From Acidobacteriaceae bacterium (GTDB lineage Bacteria > Acidobacteriota > Terriglobia > Terriglobales > Acidobacteriaceae): a stretch of 11,388 nt of DNA. Made by a program: the position numbers and the translations under genes. The notes below the pieces were generated by a model that worked only from the letters and a program-made list of their open reading frames with translations, did not search any database and was not told the DNA's origin. Numbering within the stretch: the first letter of the stretch is position 1; the number at the start of each line of letters is the position of its first letter. Where the stretch lies: NCBI GenBank assembly GCA_003140785.1, contig PLKY01000230.1, forward strand, positions 1-11,388, written 5' to 3'. Shown here in pieces: positions 1 through 6,439 of the stretch.

Positions 1-597
1 AAGATGCTGGTGCCGGAGACGGAGATTCCGGCGACGGAAGGGCGAGTGGTGATCCCTGAGAACGAGGAGCACAAGGAAGAGAACCTGATTGGAGCGATCG
101 CGCGGGGCACAATCGATGGCGGCAAGCTGGCGATGAACGTGGCCATCATGCTCATCAGCTTTCTCGCGCTCGTAGCACTGCTCGACAACCTTCTGGGCTG
201 GGTGCACATGCACGCAGGCTTTCACTGGCTGCCGGGAAGCCTGGGAGAGATTCTGGGATTTGTATTCGCTCCTGTGGCCTGGCTGATTGGCGTGCCCTGG
301 CGCGATTGCGGCGTGATCGGCAACCTGCTGGGAACGAGGATGGCGCTGAATGAAGTGATCGCGTATATCGCGCTGGGCGTGCAGAAGGCGACACTTGCGC
401 CGCGCTCTTTCACGATCGCGACGTTTGCCCTGTGCGGGTTTGCGAATCTTGGATCGATCGGCATGCAGATCGGCGGCATTGGCGCGCTGGTGCCGGAGCG
501 GCGCAACGACCTTGCTCGCCTCGGCGTGCGCGCGATGCTGGCAGGGACGATGGCGAACCTGATCTCAGCATCGATCGCTGGCATGTTTCTGGGGTAG
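1..597 (+). CDS. nupC: NupC-type concentrative nucleoside transporter, C-terminal part (partial at window start)
   Basis: This is the C-terminal 198 residues of an inner-membrane nucleoside:cation symporter of the CNT/NupC family; the frame is open to the window edge, so the N-terminus lies outside. The opening KMLVPETEIP matches the end of the conserved gate-type domain. The hallmark motifs follow: an NE pair with AY just after it (about residues 117-122, GTRMALNEVIAY) and the GFANLGSIGMQIGGIGAL block (about 146-163), both of which line the nucleoside and cation sites in the family. Hydrophobic stretches near 43-65, 83-98, 118-128 and 176-197 fit membrane segments. The ATG at 4 is internal, not a start. 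The purine nucleoside phosphorylase and uridine kinase genes about 3.4 kb downstream make a role in nucleoside salvage plausible. Substrate range (purine or pyrimidine) cannot be read from this part. Confidence 0.93.
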   Translation, partial: KMLVPETEIPATEGRVVIPENEEHKEENLIGAIARGTIDGGKLAMNVAIMLISFLALVALLDNLLGWVHMHAGFHWLPGSLGEILGFVFAPVAWLIGVPWRDCGVIGNLLGTRMALNEVIAYIALGVQKATLAPRSFTIATFALCGFANLGSIGMQIGGIGALVPERRNDLARLGVRAMLAGTMANLISASIAGMFLG

Positions 598-611
598 CGG
601 AAAGTTACCCC
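591..611 (+). terminator. Small hairpin at the end of nupC
   Basis: GGGGTA (591-596) and TACCCC (606-611) form a perfect 6-bp stem around a 9-nt loop and overlap the nupC stop codon. No T-run follows directly, so a terminator role is only tentative. Confidence 0.22.
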
Positions 612-644
612 GCGCACTTCGATAAAATGCATATGTTTTGCGTA

Positions 645-658
645 AATTCTGAAGAATT
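645..658. promoter_or_regulatory. Palindrome in the AT-rich gap before the lipoprotein gene
   Basis: The 179-nt gap 598-776 is clearly more AT-rich than its neighbours. It holds a perfect inverted repeat, AATTCT-GA-AGAATT (645-658), followed by TATAAA (666-671), which could act as a -10 element although I see no good -35 at the right distance. A dyad next to a possible -10 would suit an operator for the lipoprotein-AsmA pair. The regulator is unknown and AT-rich sequence produces such dyads by chance. Confidence 0.25.
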
Positions 659-776
659 ATTGCGCTATAAACACTTCATTTTACAAGCCTTATAACCTTC
701 GTCCCCAAGTCTTACTCGCCTTCATCCTAACGCAATCAAGCGGGCCCGCATCACATCACAGGTGGACGGGATTGCA

Positions 777-1577
777 ATGGAAAAGGCAATCTGGATTTCG
801 ATATGTTTGGCTTCGTCGCTGCCGCTGACCGGCTGCGCGCGCGGACAGGCACAGTCGCAGCCACCCACGGCGCGGACTCAGGTTCAGCCGCAGGAAAAGC
901 CAGCTCCGCCGACTCCGTTGGCTGAAGAAAAAGCGGAGCTGGGCGACGACGAGACCTGGAATCCAGTTTGGGACAAAATCATCGAGGACGCGGTACCCAA
1001 CGATCTGCTGTCCCCGAAAGTAGCGAAAGACGTCAAGAACTTCTGTCCCCGATTCAACTCGCTCCCCGTTGCAGACAAGCGCGCGTACTGGGCGTACTTC
1101 TTCCAGGCGCTCTCTAGTGCGGAAGCGGGGCTGCGGACGACCGCGGACGTGCGCCACACGGAGCCGGAAGTCGCTGTCGTGGACGACGTGAGTCACCGCA
1201 TGGTGCGCAGCGAAGGCCTGTTGCAGTTGACCTACGAGGACGCAGATCGCTATGGCTGCGACTTCGATTGGGACGGCGACAAGCAGCTGGCGGAGCACGA
1301 TCCGCAGAAGACGATCCTGCAACCCAGGAACAACCTGCAGTGCGGGGTGAAGATCCTGACCAACCAACTGATCGATAAGCGGAAGCCGCTGGCAACGCGA
1401 TCGAGTTACTGGTCGACATTGCGGCCCGGATTTCCCGGCTACAGCACGTTTGTGAAGCAAATGGCGAATACTCCCGCGGCGTGCGGCCGAATTCGTGGGC
1501 GCCGCGAAGCGCCGAATGAAACGAGTTCGGCGCCAGCATCCGGAACAGTGGCCAGTTCTTCGGCCGCCACGCACTGA
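777..1577 (+). CDS. Putative lipoprotein with lysozyme/SLT-transglycosylase-like domain
   Basis: A secreted protein of 266 residues. The N-terminus has a charged start (MEK), a hydrophobic core and a lipobox LTGC with Cys20, so it is probably lipidated and anchored in the envelope. A Pro/Gln-rich linker follows (about 25-50). Residues 110-200 resemble the SLT/lysozyme-like fold: a helix with FFQALSSAEAGL, in which Glu116 sits where the catalytic Glu of lytic transglycosylases is expected, then SEGLLQLTYEDADRYGC (146-161, the GLMQL-type motif) and a late NLQCGVKIL helix. Four more cysteines (89, 161, 189, 236) could form disulfides outside the cytoplasm. The ATG at 777 is preferred because GGTGGACGGG lies just upstream and it gives a clean signal peptide; a GTG at 762 would add five residues. 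The likely role is peptidoglycan cleavage, inferred from motifs only. The AsmA-like gene begins 30 nt after the stop. Confidence 0.72.
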   Translation: MEKAIWISICLASSLPLTGCARGQAQSQPPTARTQVQPQEKPAPPTPLAEEKAELGDDETWNPVWDKIIEDAVPNDLLSPKVAKDVKNFCPRFNSLPVADKRAYWAYFFQALSSAEAGLRTTADVRHTEPEVAVVDDVSHRMVRSEGLLQLTYEDADRYGCDFDWDGDKQLAEHDPQKTILQPRNNLQCGVKILTNQLIDKRKPLATRSSYWSTLRPGFPGYSTFVKQMANTPAACGRIRGRREAPNETSSAPASGTVASSSAATH

Positions 1578-1607
1578 GGACTCCCACAAGGGTTTGGTGG
1601 AGGACGT

Positions 1608-3215
1608 ATGGCAAGTACTCACGTGGCGCCGGAAGCGCGCCCCACGTCTCAAGTCGGGCGTAAGACACCACGGCACGGCGCAAGGCACCGGATGATCGGG
1701 TCAGCGGTTGCAGTGCTTGCGCTGCTCGCGGCCGGCGTTTTTTTCGCGAATGCACATTGGCCGTATCGCTACAGAATCGTGAAGCCCATGCTGGAGAGTG
1801 TACTCGGCCGCCAGGTGCAGATCTCGCGCTACCACCGCACGTACTTCCCGCATCCGGGATTCGTTGCAATCGGGCTCACGCTGCGGCGTAAATCCGCGCC
1901 AGATCTTCCCCCGCTCGGATCTGCCGACGAGTTGTTAGTGCAAGGCAGATGGAGCGATCTACTCATGCTTCGCACGCGAGTAGCGCTTGTGGATATCACA
2001 GCACTGCACATTGTTGTGCCTGCAATTGGGAGCCGCGCCAATCACGAGGACTTTCCACCCGGAAGCGCCTCGGACTTCAGCGGACCGGACACCTTGATCG
2101 ATGAATTGAGAATTCACCGAGGCGTTCTCGACATCATGCGCCAAAATGGCGAACGGTATTCGTTCCCGATTATGGAGCTGGATCTTCGCAATTTTCAGAA
2201 GGGTCGTGCAAATACCTATACGGTGAATATGCAGAACGCGAGGCCGTGGGGTGTCATTCAGTCCACTGGAAGTTTTGGCCCGCTGATCGCGCAGGACCTG
2301 GGAAAAACGCCGGTATCGGGCACATTTTCGTTTTCCTCAGTCAAGCTCAGCGACATTGGAGACATCCGCGGAACGCTCACCTCGTCCGGATCCTTCCATG
2401 GTCCTCTCGCGGCGATGGCAGCCACAGCGAATTCCGAGACTCCGGACTTTGCCGTGCACCGCGGCAAGCCCACGCCGGCGCGCGGAGACGTTCGATGCAC
2501 GGTGAACGGCCTGACGGGAGAAGTAGTCTTCGACCGTGTTGCGGTGGAGAGCGGGGAGACGACGATCGTTGCCAGCGGCGGCATCCTAGGATCCCCAAAG
2601 ATCGCAAACCTCGATGTCTCCGTGTTGAAGGGACGCACGGAGGACGTACTTCGTCCGTTCATTCAAAACAACATTCCCGTCACCGGGCCGATGTGGCTTC
2701 GCGCTCATGCCTATGTCGGGCCTTCCCATGAGGGAGCCGGTTTTCTTGAGCGTCTTTACGTCACTGGGGCTTTTGACGTGCCGGCCGAACGTGCTACCGA
2801 TGAAGCGACTGAGGAAAATCTCTCGAAGTTCAGCCAGCGTGCGCAGAAAAGCAAAGCGGGCGCCGCAAACGGCGAATCCGCGCAGGATGGAAACACCGAT
2901 GTCCTCACGTCTTTGAAAGGTACCGCGCAAATCCGAGACGGAATTGCTTCGTCGCGGCGCCTGACATTTAAGATCGCCGGTGCGCAGGCGACTCTGAATG
3001 GCACATTCAATTTCCATGGTGAGATTGCGCATCTGACCGGCAATCTCGCGATGCAATCCGACATTTCTCACGCCGCGACCGGTTTCAAGTCAGTGCTTTT
3101 GAAGCCGCTGGATCCTTTCCTGAAAAAACGCAAGGCGGGGGCAGTGATTCCCATCGCAGTTACCGGCGGACCAGGCCATTACCAGATTTCCCAGGATCTC
3201 TTGCATATGAAGTGA
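1608..3215 (+). CDS. AsmA-like membrane-anchored envelope protein
   Basis: A 535-residue protein with a basic N-terminal tail (1-28), one membrane segment (about 29-49) and a long beta-rich periplasmic body. The order of elements fits the AsmA/YhdP-type repeating beta-groove family: the HWPYRYRIVKPMLESVLGRQVQI region directly after the membrane segment, then strands built on 'GSFGP', 'SGTFSF' and 'GSFHG' patterns, then DPFLKKRKAGAVIPIAVTGGPGHYQI near the C-terminus (502-527), which resembles the closing block of AsmA_2-type proteins. A charged, low-complexity linker (about 394-430) interrupts the body. Family members shape the outer envelope and some are implicated in lipid transport; a specific substrate cannot be assigned. 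The ATG at 1608 has GGTGGAGGAC just upstream. An internal ATG (codon 29) would remove the basic tail. It is probably co-transcribed with the lipoprotein gene. Confidence 0.8.
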   Translation: MASTHVAPEARPTSQVGRKTPRHGARHRMIGSAVAVLALLAAGVFFANAHWPYRYRIVKPMLESVLGRQVQISRYHRTYFPHPGFVAIGLTLRRKSAPDLPPLGSADELLVQGRWSDLLMLRTRVALVDITALHIVVPAIGSRANHEDFPPGSASDFSGPDTLIDELRIHRGVLDIMRQNGERYSFPIMELDLRNFQKGRANTYTVNMQNARPWGVIQSTGSFGPLIAQDLGKTPVSGTFSFSSVKLSDIGDIRGTLTSSGSFHGPLAAMAATANSETPDFAVHRGKPTPARGDVRCTVNGLTGEVVFDRVAVESGETTIVASGGILGSPKIANLDVSVLKGRTEDVLRPFIQNNIPVTGPMWLRAHAYVGPSHEGAGFLERLYVTGAFDVPAERATDEATEENLSKFSQRAQKSKAGAANGESAQDGNTDVLTSLKGTAQIRDGIASSRRLTFKIAGAQATLNGTFNFHGEIAHLTGNLAMQSDISHAATGFKSVLLKPLDPFLKKRKAGAVIPIAVTGGPGHYQISQDLLHMK

Positions 3216-3227
3216 CGGACGGCTCAA

Positions 3228-3243
3228 GCCCCGATTGAGGGGC
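3228..3243. terminator. Short GC hairpin between convergent genes
   Basis: GCCCC (3228-3232) and GGGGC (3239-3243) form a 5-bp stem with a 6-nt loop in the 41-nt gap between the convergent AsmA-like and SemiSWEET genes. There is no T-tract on either side. The position suits a bidirectional stop signal but the structure is weak. Confidence 0.25.
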
Positions 3244-3256
3244 GAAGGCCCAGGCG

Positions 3257-3544
3257 CTATTGGCGAGCAACTCCCCGCAGGCGCCGCATCCGATAGAAGA
3301 GCGTGAGAAATGTCACGGTGCCGCAACTGAGCAGACTAGCGGCCATGCCGAGGATCAGCGAGAAGTCCTGCTGATAGAAGCCGTGGATAATGCCAATGGC
3401 CTGCAGGACGCTGAATCCGCCGAATGTGAATACGGAGATGCCTTCATCGGTTTTCTTGCGCCACACAGCGAACGCCTGCGGCACGAAGAGCAGGGCGTTG
3501 CACAACAGGCCCAGTCCGAAAATCACGGCAACGATTTGTTTCAT
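3257..3544 (-). CDS. SemiSWEET / PQ-loop family small membrane protein
   Basis: A 95-residue protein with three predicted membrane helices (about 3-25, 36-55, 61-84), the size and layout of one three-helix bundle of the SWEET/PQ-loop clan. The signature FVPQ (Pro22-Gln23) at the end of helix 1 is followed by AVWRKKTDEGIS, matching the family's PQ-x-x-x-x-x-[RK]-[KR]-[ST] turn. SemiSWEETs act as dimers that let sugars cross the inner membrane along their gradient. The Trp and Asn that line the pocket in characterised SemiSWEETs are not evident: helix 2 reads GIIHGFY and helix 3 reads LILGMAASLL, so the substrate may not be a sugar. GGGAGA lies 8 nt before the ATG. It follows the DUF2277 gene by 51 nt on the same strand, so the two are probably one transcript. 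Confidence 0.8.
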   Translation of the reverse strand: MKQIVAVIFGLGLLCNALLFVPQAFAVWRKKTDEGISVFTFGGFSVLQAIGIIHGFYQQDFSLILGMAASLLSCGTVTFLTLFYRMRRLRGVARQ

Positions 3545-3595
3545 GCGCGCATTCTCCCGATGGTGCTGGTCGCGGCGTTGTTGTCCGGCGCATCG

Positions 3596-3865
3596 TCAAG
3601 CAGAAAAACGCGCTGCGCCTCTAGCCTTTGCCTTGGCTGCTTCTTCTTCGCGTGTGCGGGGTGTTGCATTGGTTTCAAGCGAGCGCAATAAGCGCGTGGA
3701 AACCGCGGTCACCTCGTCGACAGCAAGCGAGAACGCACTTTCATTCGCCTTGGAGGGCCGGGTGAACCCGCTGATCTTGCGCACGAACTGAAGCGAAGCG
3801 GCGCGAATCTCCTCGTCCGTCACGGGCGGATCGAAATTAAACAGAATTTTGATATTCCTGCACAT
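3596..3865 (-). CDS. DUF2277 family protein
   Basis: A small soluble protein of 89 residues. It opens with MCRNIKILFNFDPPVTDEEI and continues ASLQFVRKISGFTRPSKANE, the conserved signature of DUF2277, and ends in a basic, Ala/Arg/Lys-rich helix. The function of the family is unknown. The length is normal for the family. The start at 3865 is chosen because homology begins exactly there and GGGAGGA lies 8 nt upstream; an in-frame ATG at 3988 would add 41 residues unlike the family. It is the first gene of a likely two-gene minus-strand unit with the SemiSWEET-like gene and is divergent from the phosphorylase gene, with 143 nt between them. Nothing in the sequence ties it to nucleoside or sugar metabolism beyond position. 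Confidence 0.88.
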   Translation of the reverse strand: MCRNIKILFNFDPPVTDEEIRAASLQFVRKISGFTRPSKANESAFSLAVDEVTAVSTRLLRSLETNATPRTREEEAAKAKARGAARFSA

Positions 3866-3921
3866 TCGGGCAGTCCTCCCTTCCGCATTGCGGATTCGAC
3901 GCAATACAGTAACGTTTCCTA

Positions 3922-3943
3922 CTCTACTGCGAATGGGGTAGAG
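3922..3943. promoter_or_regulatory. Inverted repeat in the divergent DUF2277/pnp promoter region
   Basis: CTCTAC (3922-3927) and GTAGAG (3938-3943) are perfect arms around a 10-nt spacer. They lie in the 143-nt region shared by two divergent genes and upstream of an AT-rich patch (TTGTAAAAT, about 3962-3970) that may include a -10 element for pnp. Its position suits an operator; the regulator is unknown. Confidence 0.3.
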
Positions 3944-4008
3944 ATTTGAGAGCGTGCAAAATTGTAAAATTTCAAGAAGCGCATCCATTGGACTCGCAGG
4001 ATTACCTT

Positions 4009-4872
4009 ATGACCTATTTCGAAGCAGTTTCAGAGGCAGCAAAGTTTTTGCAGGACAAGCTGGGCCCGCTGACGCCGAAGGTGGGCGTAGTTCTGGGGTC
4101 GGGGCTTGGGGCTGTAGCCAGCAGCGTGACCGAAGCGGTTTACGTTTCGTACCGCGAGATTCCCCATTTTCCGCAATCCACCGTAGAAGGACACACCGGC
4201 CGTGTTGTCGCGGGTCGCATGGGCAGCACACCGGTGATTGTGCTCCAGGGCCGCGTGCATTTCTATGAAGGCTACACACCGGCGCAAGTGACATTCCCGA
4301 TGCGCGTATTGGGGGCGCTGGGCGTTGAAGCGGTGATACTGACCAATGCGGCAGGAGGCATTGACGAAAGCTACGAACCGGGCCAACTCGTGGCGTTGTC
4401 CGATCACATCAACATGATGGGATGGAACCCGCTGGTGGGCCCGAATGAACCGCGTTTTGCGCAGAAGAAAAATGCCGGACTTCGTTTTTTCGATATGACA
4501 GAAGCCTACTCACAGCGTCTGCGCGCGCTGGCAAAGCAAGCCGCGCACGATGAAGGCATCACGATCGGTGAAGGCGTCTATCTTGCCGTGAGCGGGCCAA
4601 GCTTTGAAACGCCGGCGGAGATTCGCGCGTTCCGAACCATGGGAGCCACCCTGGTCGGCATGTCGACCGTGCCCGAGACGATTGTGGCGCGGCACATGGG
4701 CATCGAGGTGCTCGGCATTTCGTGCGTGACCAACAAGGCGGCTGGGCTGAATGCTCGGCCGCTCAGCCACGAGGAAGTTTTCGAGACGGGTAGGCTGGTA
4801 GAGCGACGGCTGTCGGGCGTGGTGGAACGGCTGGTGGTTTGGATTGCGACGATGGTGGAAGCCGAAGCGTGA
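4009..4872 (+). CDS. punA: Purine nucleoside phosphorylase (trimeric PNP-I, inosine/guanosine type)
   Basis: A cytosolic enzyme of 287 residues that splits purine nucleosides with phosphate to give free base and (deoxy)ribose 1-phosphate. Key elements are all present: the phosphate loop VVLGSGLG (Ser31); GRVHFYEGY with Arg82 and His84; LTNAAGGI (111-118); SGPSFETPAE with Phe199-Glu200; VGMSTVPE with Met218; and TNKAAG with Asn242. These match the Ser/Arg/His phosphate site and the Phe/Glu/Met/Asn nucleoside site of mammalian-type trimeric PNP, and Glu+Asn indicate 6-oxopurine preference. The length is normal for the family. The ATG at 4009 is chosen because AGGA lies 7 nt upstream; an in-frame start at 3946 would add 21 residues lacking family similarity. 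Its stop overlaps the GTG of the uridine kinase gene (GTGA), implying translational coupling. The NupC gene lies upstream on the same strand. Confidence 0.95.
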   Translation: MTYFEAVSEAAKFLQDKLGPLTPKVGVVLGSGLGAVASSVTEAVYVSYREIPHFPQSTVEGHTGRVVAGRMGSTPVIVLQGRVHFYEGYTPAQVTFPMRVLGALGVEAVILTNAAGGIDESYEPGQLVALSDHINMMGWNPLVGPNEPRFAQKKNAGLRFFDMTEAYSQRLRALAKQAAHDEGITIGEGVYLAVSGPSFETPAEIRAFRTMGATLVGMSTVPETIVARHMGIEVLGISCVTNKAAGLNARPLSHEEVFETGRLVERRLSGVVERLVVWIATMVEAEA

Positions 4873-5539
4873 TCGAGTTCGACTCTGCCCTCTCCGGCCA
4901 GACGGCGCCGCTGCCGTTTCCGCCGGTGGTATTGGGGATCGCGGGTGCTTCCGGGTCGGGAAAGACGACGCTGGCCTTCGAGCTGGCGCTGCTCTGGGCG
5001 GGATCCACTTTCCTCTCGATCACTACTAACGCGATCTTTCGCATTTGCCCTTCGCGGAACGGGTGCGCCAGAACTTCGACGATCCCGCGTTGATCGAAAG
5101 CTCACTGCTGGCAGAGCATGTGGCGGCGCTGGCACGTGGCGAAGTGATTGAGCGGCCAATTTACGACTTTTCGACTTACATTCGAATTCCGGGAGAGACA
5201 GAGCCGATGCGCGCCGGCGCATTGCTGATCGTGGAAGGGCTGTTTGCGCTTTACTATCCGGAGATCCTACCGCTTTACCAATTGCGCGTCTACGTCGATA
5301 CACCGGATGAGGTCTGTTTTCAGCGGCGGGTCAAGCGGGATGTAGAGCAGCGCGGGCGGACCGAGGCGTCCGTGCGCCTGCAGTATGAGGCGATGGTCCG
5401 GCCATCGAGTCTTCTCTTCGTGCGCCCCTCGGCAAAGAACGCCGACCTTACCATCGACGACACCGAAGCCCTGGATTGGAAGGTCGAACCGGTACTGGCA
5501 GCGATGCGGGAGCGTCAGCTGCTGCGCACAGCGGGCTGA
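4869..5539 (+). pseudogene. udk: Uridine kinase, disrupted by a frameshift and a stop codon
   Basis: The parts of a uridine kinase (phosphorylates uridine/cytidine to UMP/CMP) lie in two frames. From the GTG at 4869, overlapping the pnp stop, the frame encodes PPVVLGIAGASGSGKTTLAF with a Walker A motif (residues 26-33) and runs to FLSI at 5021. The family block that should follow, DHYYRDLSHLPFAER, is found one frame over from 5018, but its second Tyr codon is TAA (5027-5029). That frame then continues intact to 5539: VRQNFDDPAL, YDFSTY, LLIVEGLFALYYP, RRVKRDVEQRGR and a Pro-Ser-hydrophobic C-terminus, all typical of the family. The frames overlap by GATC (5018-5021), as if one copy of a GATCGATC was lost. 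Restoring 4 nt and the Tyr codon gives 224 residues, a normal length. As read, neither piece would be active. Sequencing error is the main alternative. Confidence 0.88.
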
Positions 5540-5588
5540 AGTCAGATCAAAATTGACCGTGATTTCGAAACATAAGTGAGCTTGATTA

Positions 5589-5620
5589 CACCTTCGGTGG
5601 GGCCGTATACGCCGAAGGTG
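5589..5620. terminator. Hairpin downstream of udk
   Basis: CACCTTCGG (5589-5597) and CCGAAGGTG (5612-5620) form a perfect 9-bp stem with a 14-nt loop, 49 nt after the udk stop. No T-run follows, so it is either a factor-assisted terminator, a transcript-stabilising hairpin or a dispersed repeat. The left arm plus two bases (CACCTTCGGTG) recurs at 6333-6343. Confidence 0.4.
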
Positions 5621-5626
5621 GTACAG

Positions 5627-5656
5627 CTATTCCGATCTATTCCGAAGTATTCTCGG
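5627..5656. repeat. Three tandem 10-bp units upstream of the DUF2062 gene
   Basis: CTATTCCGAT (5627-5636), CTATTCCGAA (5637-5646) and GTATTCTCGG (5647-5656) are consecutive 10-bp units. The first two differ at one base and the third is degenerate. Spacing equals about one helical turn, so the units face the same side of the DNA. They lie about 95-120 nt before the DUF2062 start. Outside this repeat and the hairpin, I see nothing certain in the 5540-5748 gap. Confidence 0.4.
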
Positions 5657-5748
5657 TCCAAGTGATGGTATTGATTCTGATTCCTTCACACAAGATTCAC
5701 CCAGGGACAACCCTTCGTTGGCACTCAGACGCTATTTTGAGAATAAAT

Positions 5749-6213
5749 ATGAACAGATGGCTAACAGGATCGAAGAGCCAATTCACGGCATTGTTGCAAG
5801 CGGGAATTTCGCCGCAGCGGCTGGCTCTGACTTTCGCGCTCGGATTCGCCATCGGTTGTTTGCCAGTGATCGGAATTCCCACGGCTTTGTGCGCAGTGGT
5901 TGCCATCGCTTTGCGGTTGAACGTGCCGGCGATTCAGGCTGCCAATTATTTGGCGATGCCGCTGCAGCTGATGCTGATTTTGCCGTTTGTTCGGATGGGC
6001 GGTTGGATGTTTTCATCGGGGCAGCAGTACAGGCTGGCAACAACGCCAATGCATGCCTCGCTGATTGGATTGCTGAGGGCTTCAGGAAACGTGGCGAGTC
6101 ACACGCTGGCAGCCTGGCTCGTGATTGCAGGGCCGATGGTGCTGCTGATGACCTTGGTTTTGACTCCGGTTTTGCAGCGGGTTCCGGCTCTGGCAAGCGA
6201 GCGCGGAGAGTAA
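5749..6213 (+). CDS. DUF2062 family membrane protein
   Basis: A 154-residue integral membrane protein. It has the DUF2062 signature: AGISPQRLALTFALGFAIGCLPVIG (18-42), with the family's Gly-x-Ser-Pro entry before a glycine-rich helix, then IALRLNVPAIQAANYLAMPLQ (53-73), where the Arg-Leu-Asn and the Asn-x-x-x-x-Pro positions are conserved. Helices are predicted near 25-44, 45-60, 67-85 and 119-142. The function of the family is unknown. The ATG at 5749 is preferred because the family match begins soon after it and TGAGAA lies just upstream; an in-frame GTG at 5662 would add 29 residues that do not look like family sequence. It is flanked by two hairpins (5589-5620 and 6330-6369), so it is probably transcribed alone. 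Confidence 0.8.
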   Translation: MNRWLTGSKSQFTALLQAGISPQRLALTFALGFAIGCLPVIGIPTALCAVVAIALRLNVPAIQAANYLAMPLQLMLILPFVRMGGWMFSSGQQYRLATTPMHASLIGLLRASGNVASHTLAAWLVIAGPMVLLMTLVLTPVLQRVPALASERGE

Positions 6214-6258
6214 GGCGCTGCATTGAGGGTTATTTAACTTAAATTACGTTACATATTT

Positions 6259-6292
6259 TTAGAGCACCTTAGACACTTAGAGAACGTTAGAT
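6259..6292. repeat. Phased TTAGA repeats
   Basis: TTAGAG (6259), TTAGAC (6269), TTAGAG (6277) and TTAGAT (6287) recur at 10-, 8- and 10-nt steps in an AT-rich patch downstream of the DUF2062 gene. The patch lies in the 226-nt gap between convergent genes, so a promoter role is not expected. No function is assigned. Confidence 0.3.
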
Positions 6293-6329
6293 ACTTTGGG
6301 TCAATAGATAGAGCAAGCTCAGGGGAAGG

Positions 6330-6369
6330 GCCCACCTTCGGTGCGATCACCATCTCACCGATGGTGGGC
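6330..6369. terminator. Strong hairpin between convergent DUF2062 and recG genes
   Basis: GCCCACCTTCGGTG (6330-6343) pairs with CACCGATGGTGGGC (6356-6369): 13 of 14 positions match, with a 12-nt loop. Its place between two convergent genes, 116 nt after one stop and 70 nt after the other, suits a bidirectional terminator. There is no T-tract in either direction, so Rho-type or hairpin-only termination, or another role, remains possible. Confidence 0.5.
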
Positions 6370-6439
6370 AGCAGTTTAAAGAGAACCGGCCTTTCAGCCA
6401 GCCCAATTCCACTCAGTCCAGCATCTCAGTCCAAAAACC

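Noticed and set aside
756..1688. Long minus-strand open frame (310 codons) opposite the lipoprotein gene
   Set aside because: Arg/Pro/Cys-rich shadow translation without family features; the + strand gene has a signal peptide and motifs.
1114..1869. Minus-strand open frame (251 codons)
   Set aside because: Spans two good + strand genes and reads as low-information shadow sequence.
3866..3988. Extended start of the DUF2277 gene
   Set aside because: Family similarity and a strong GGGAGGA ribosome site both point to 3865.
3946..4008. Extended start of the PNP gene
   Set aside because: The added residues are not PNP-like, while 4009 has a well-placed AGGA.
5003..5029. Programmed frameshift in udk
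   Set aside because: There is no slippery heptamer or supporting structure, and the destination frame contains a stop before the conserved block, so frameshifting alone would not give a full protein.
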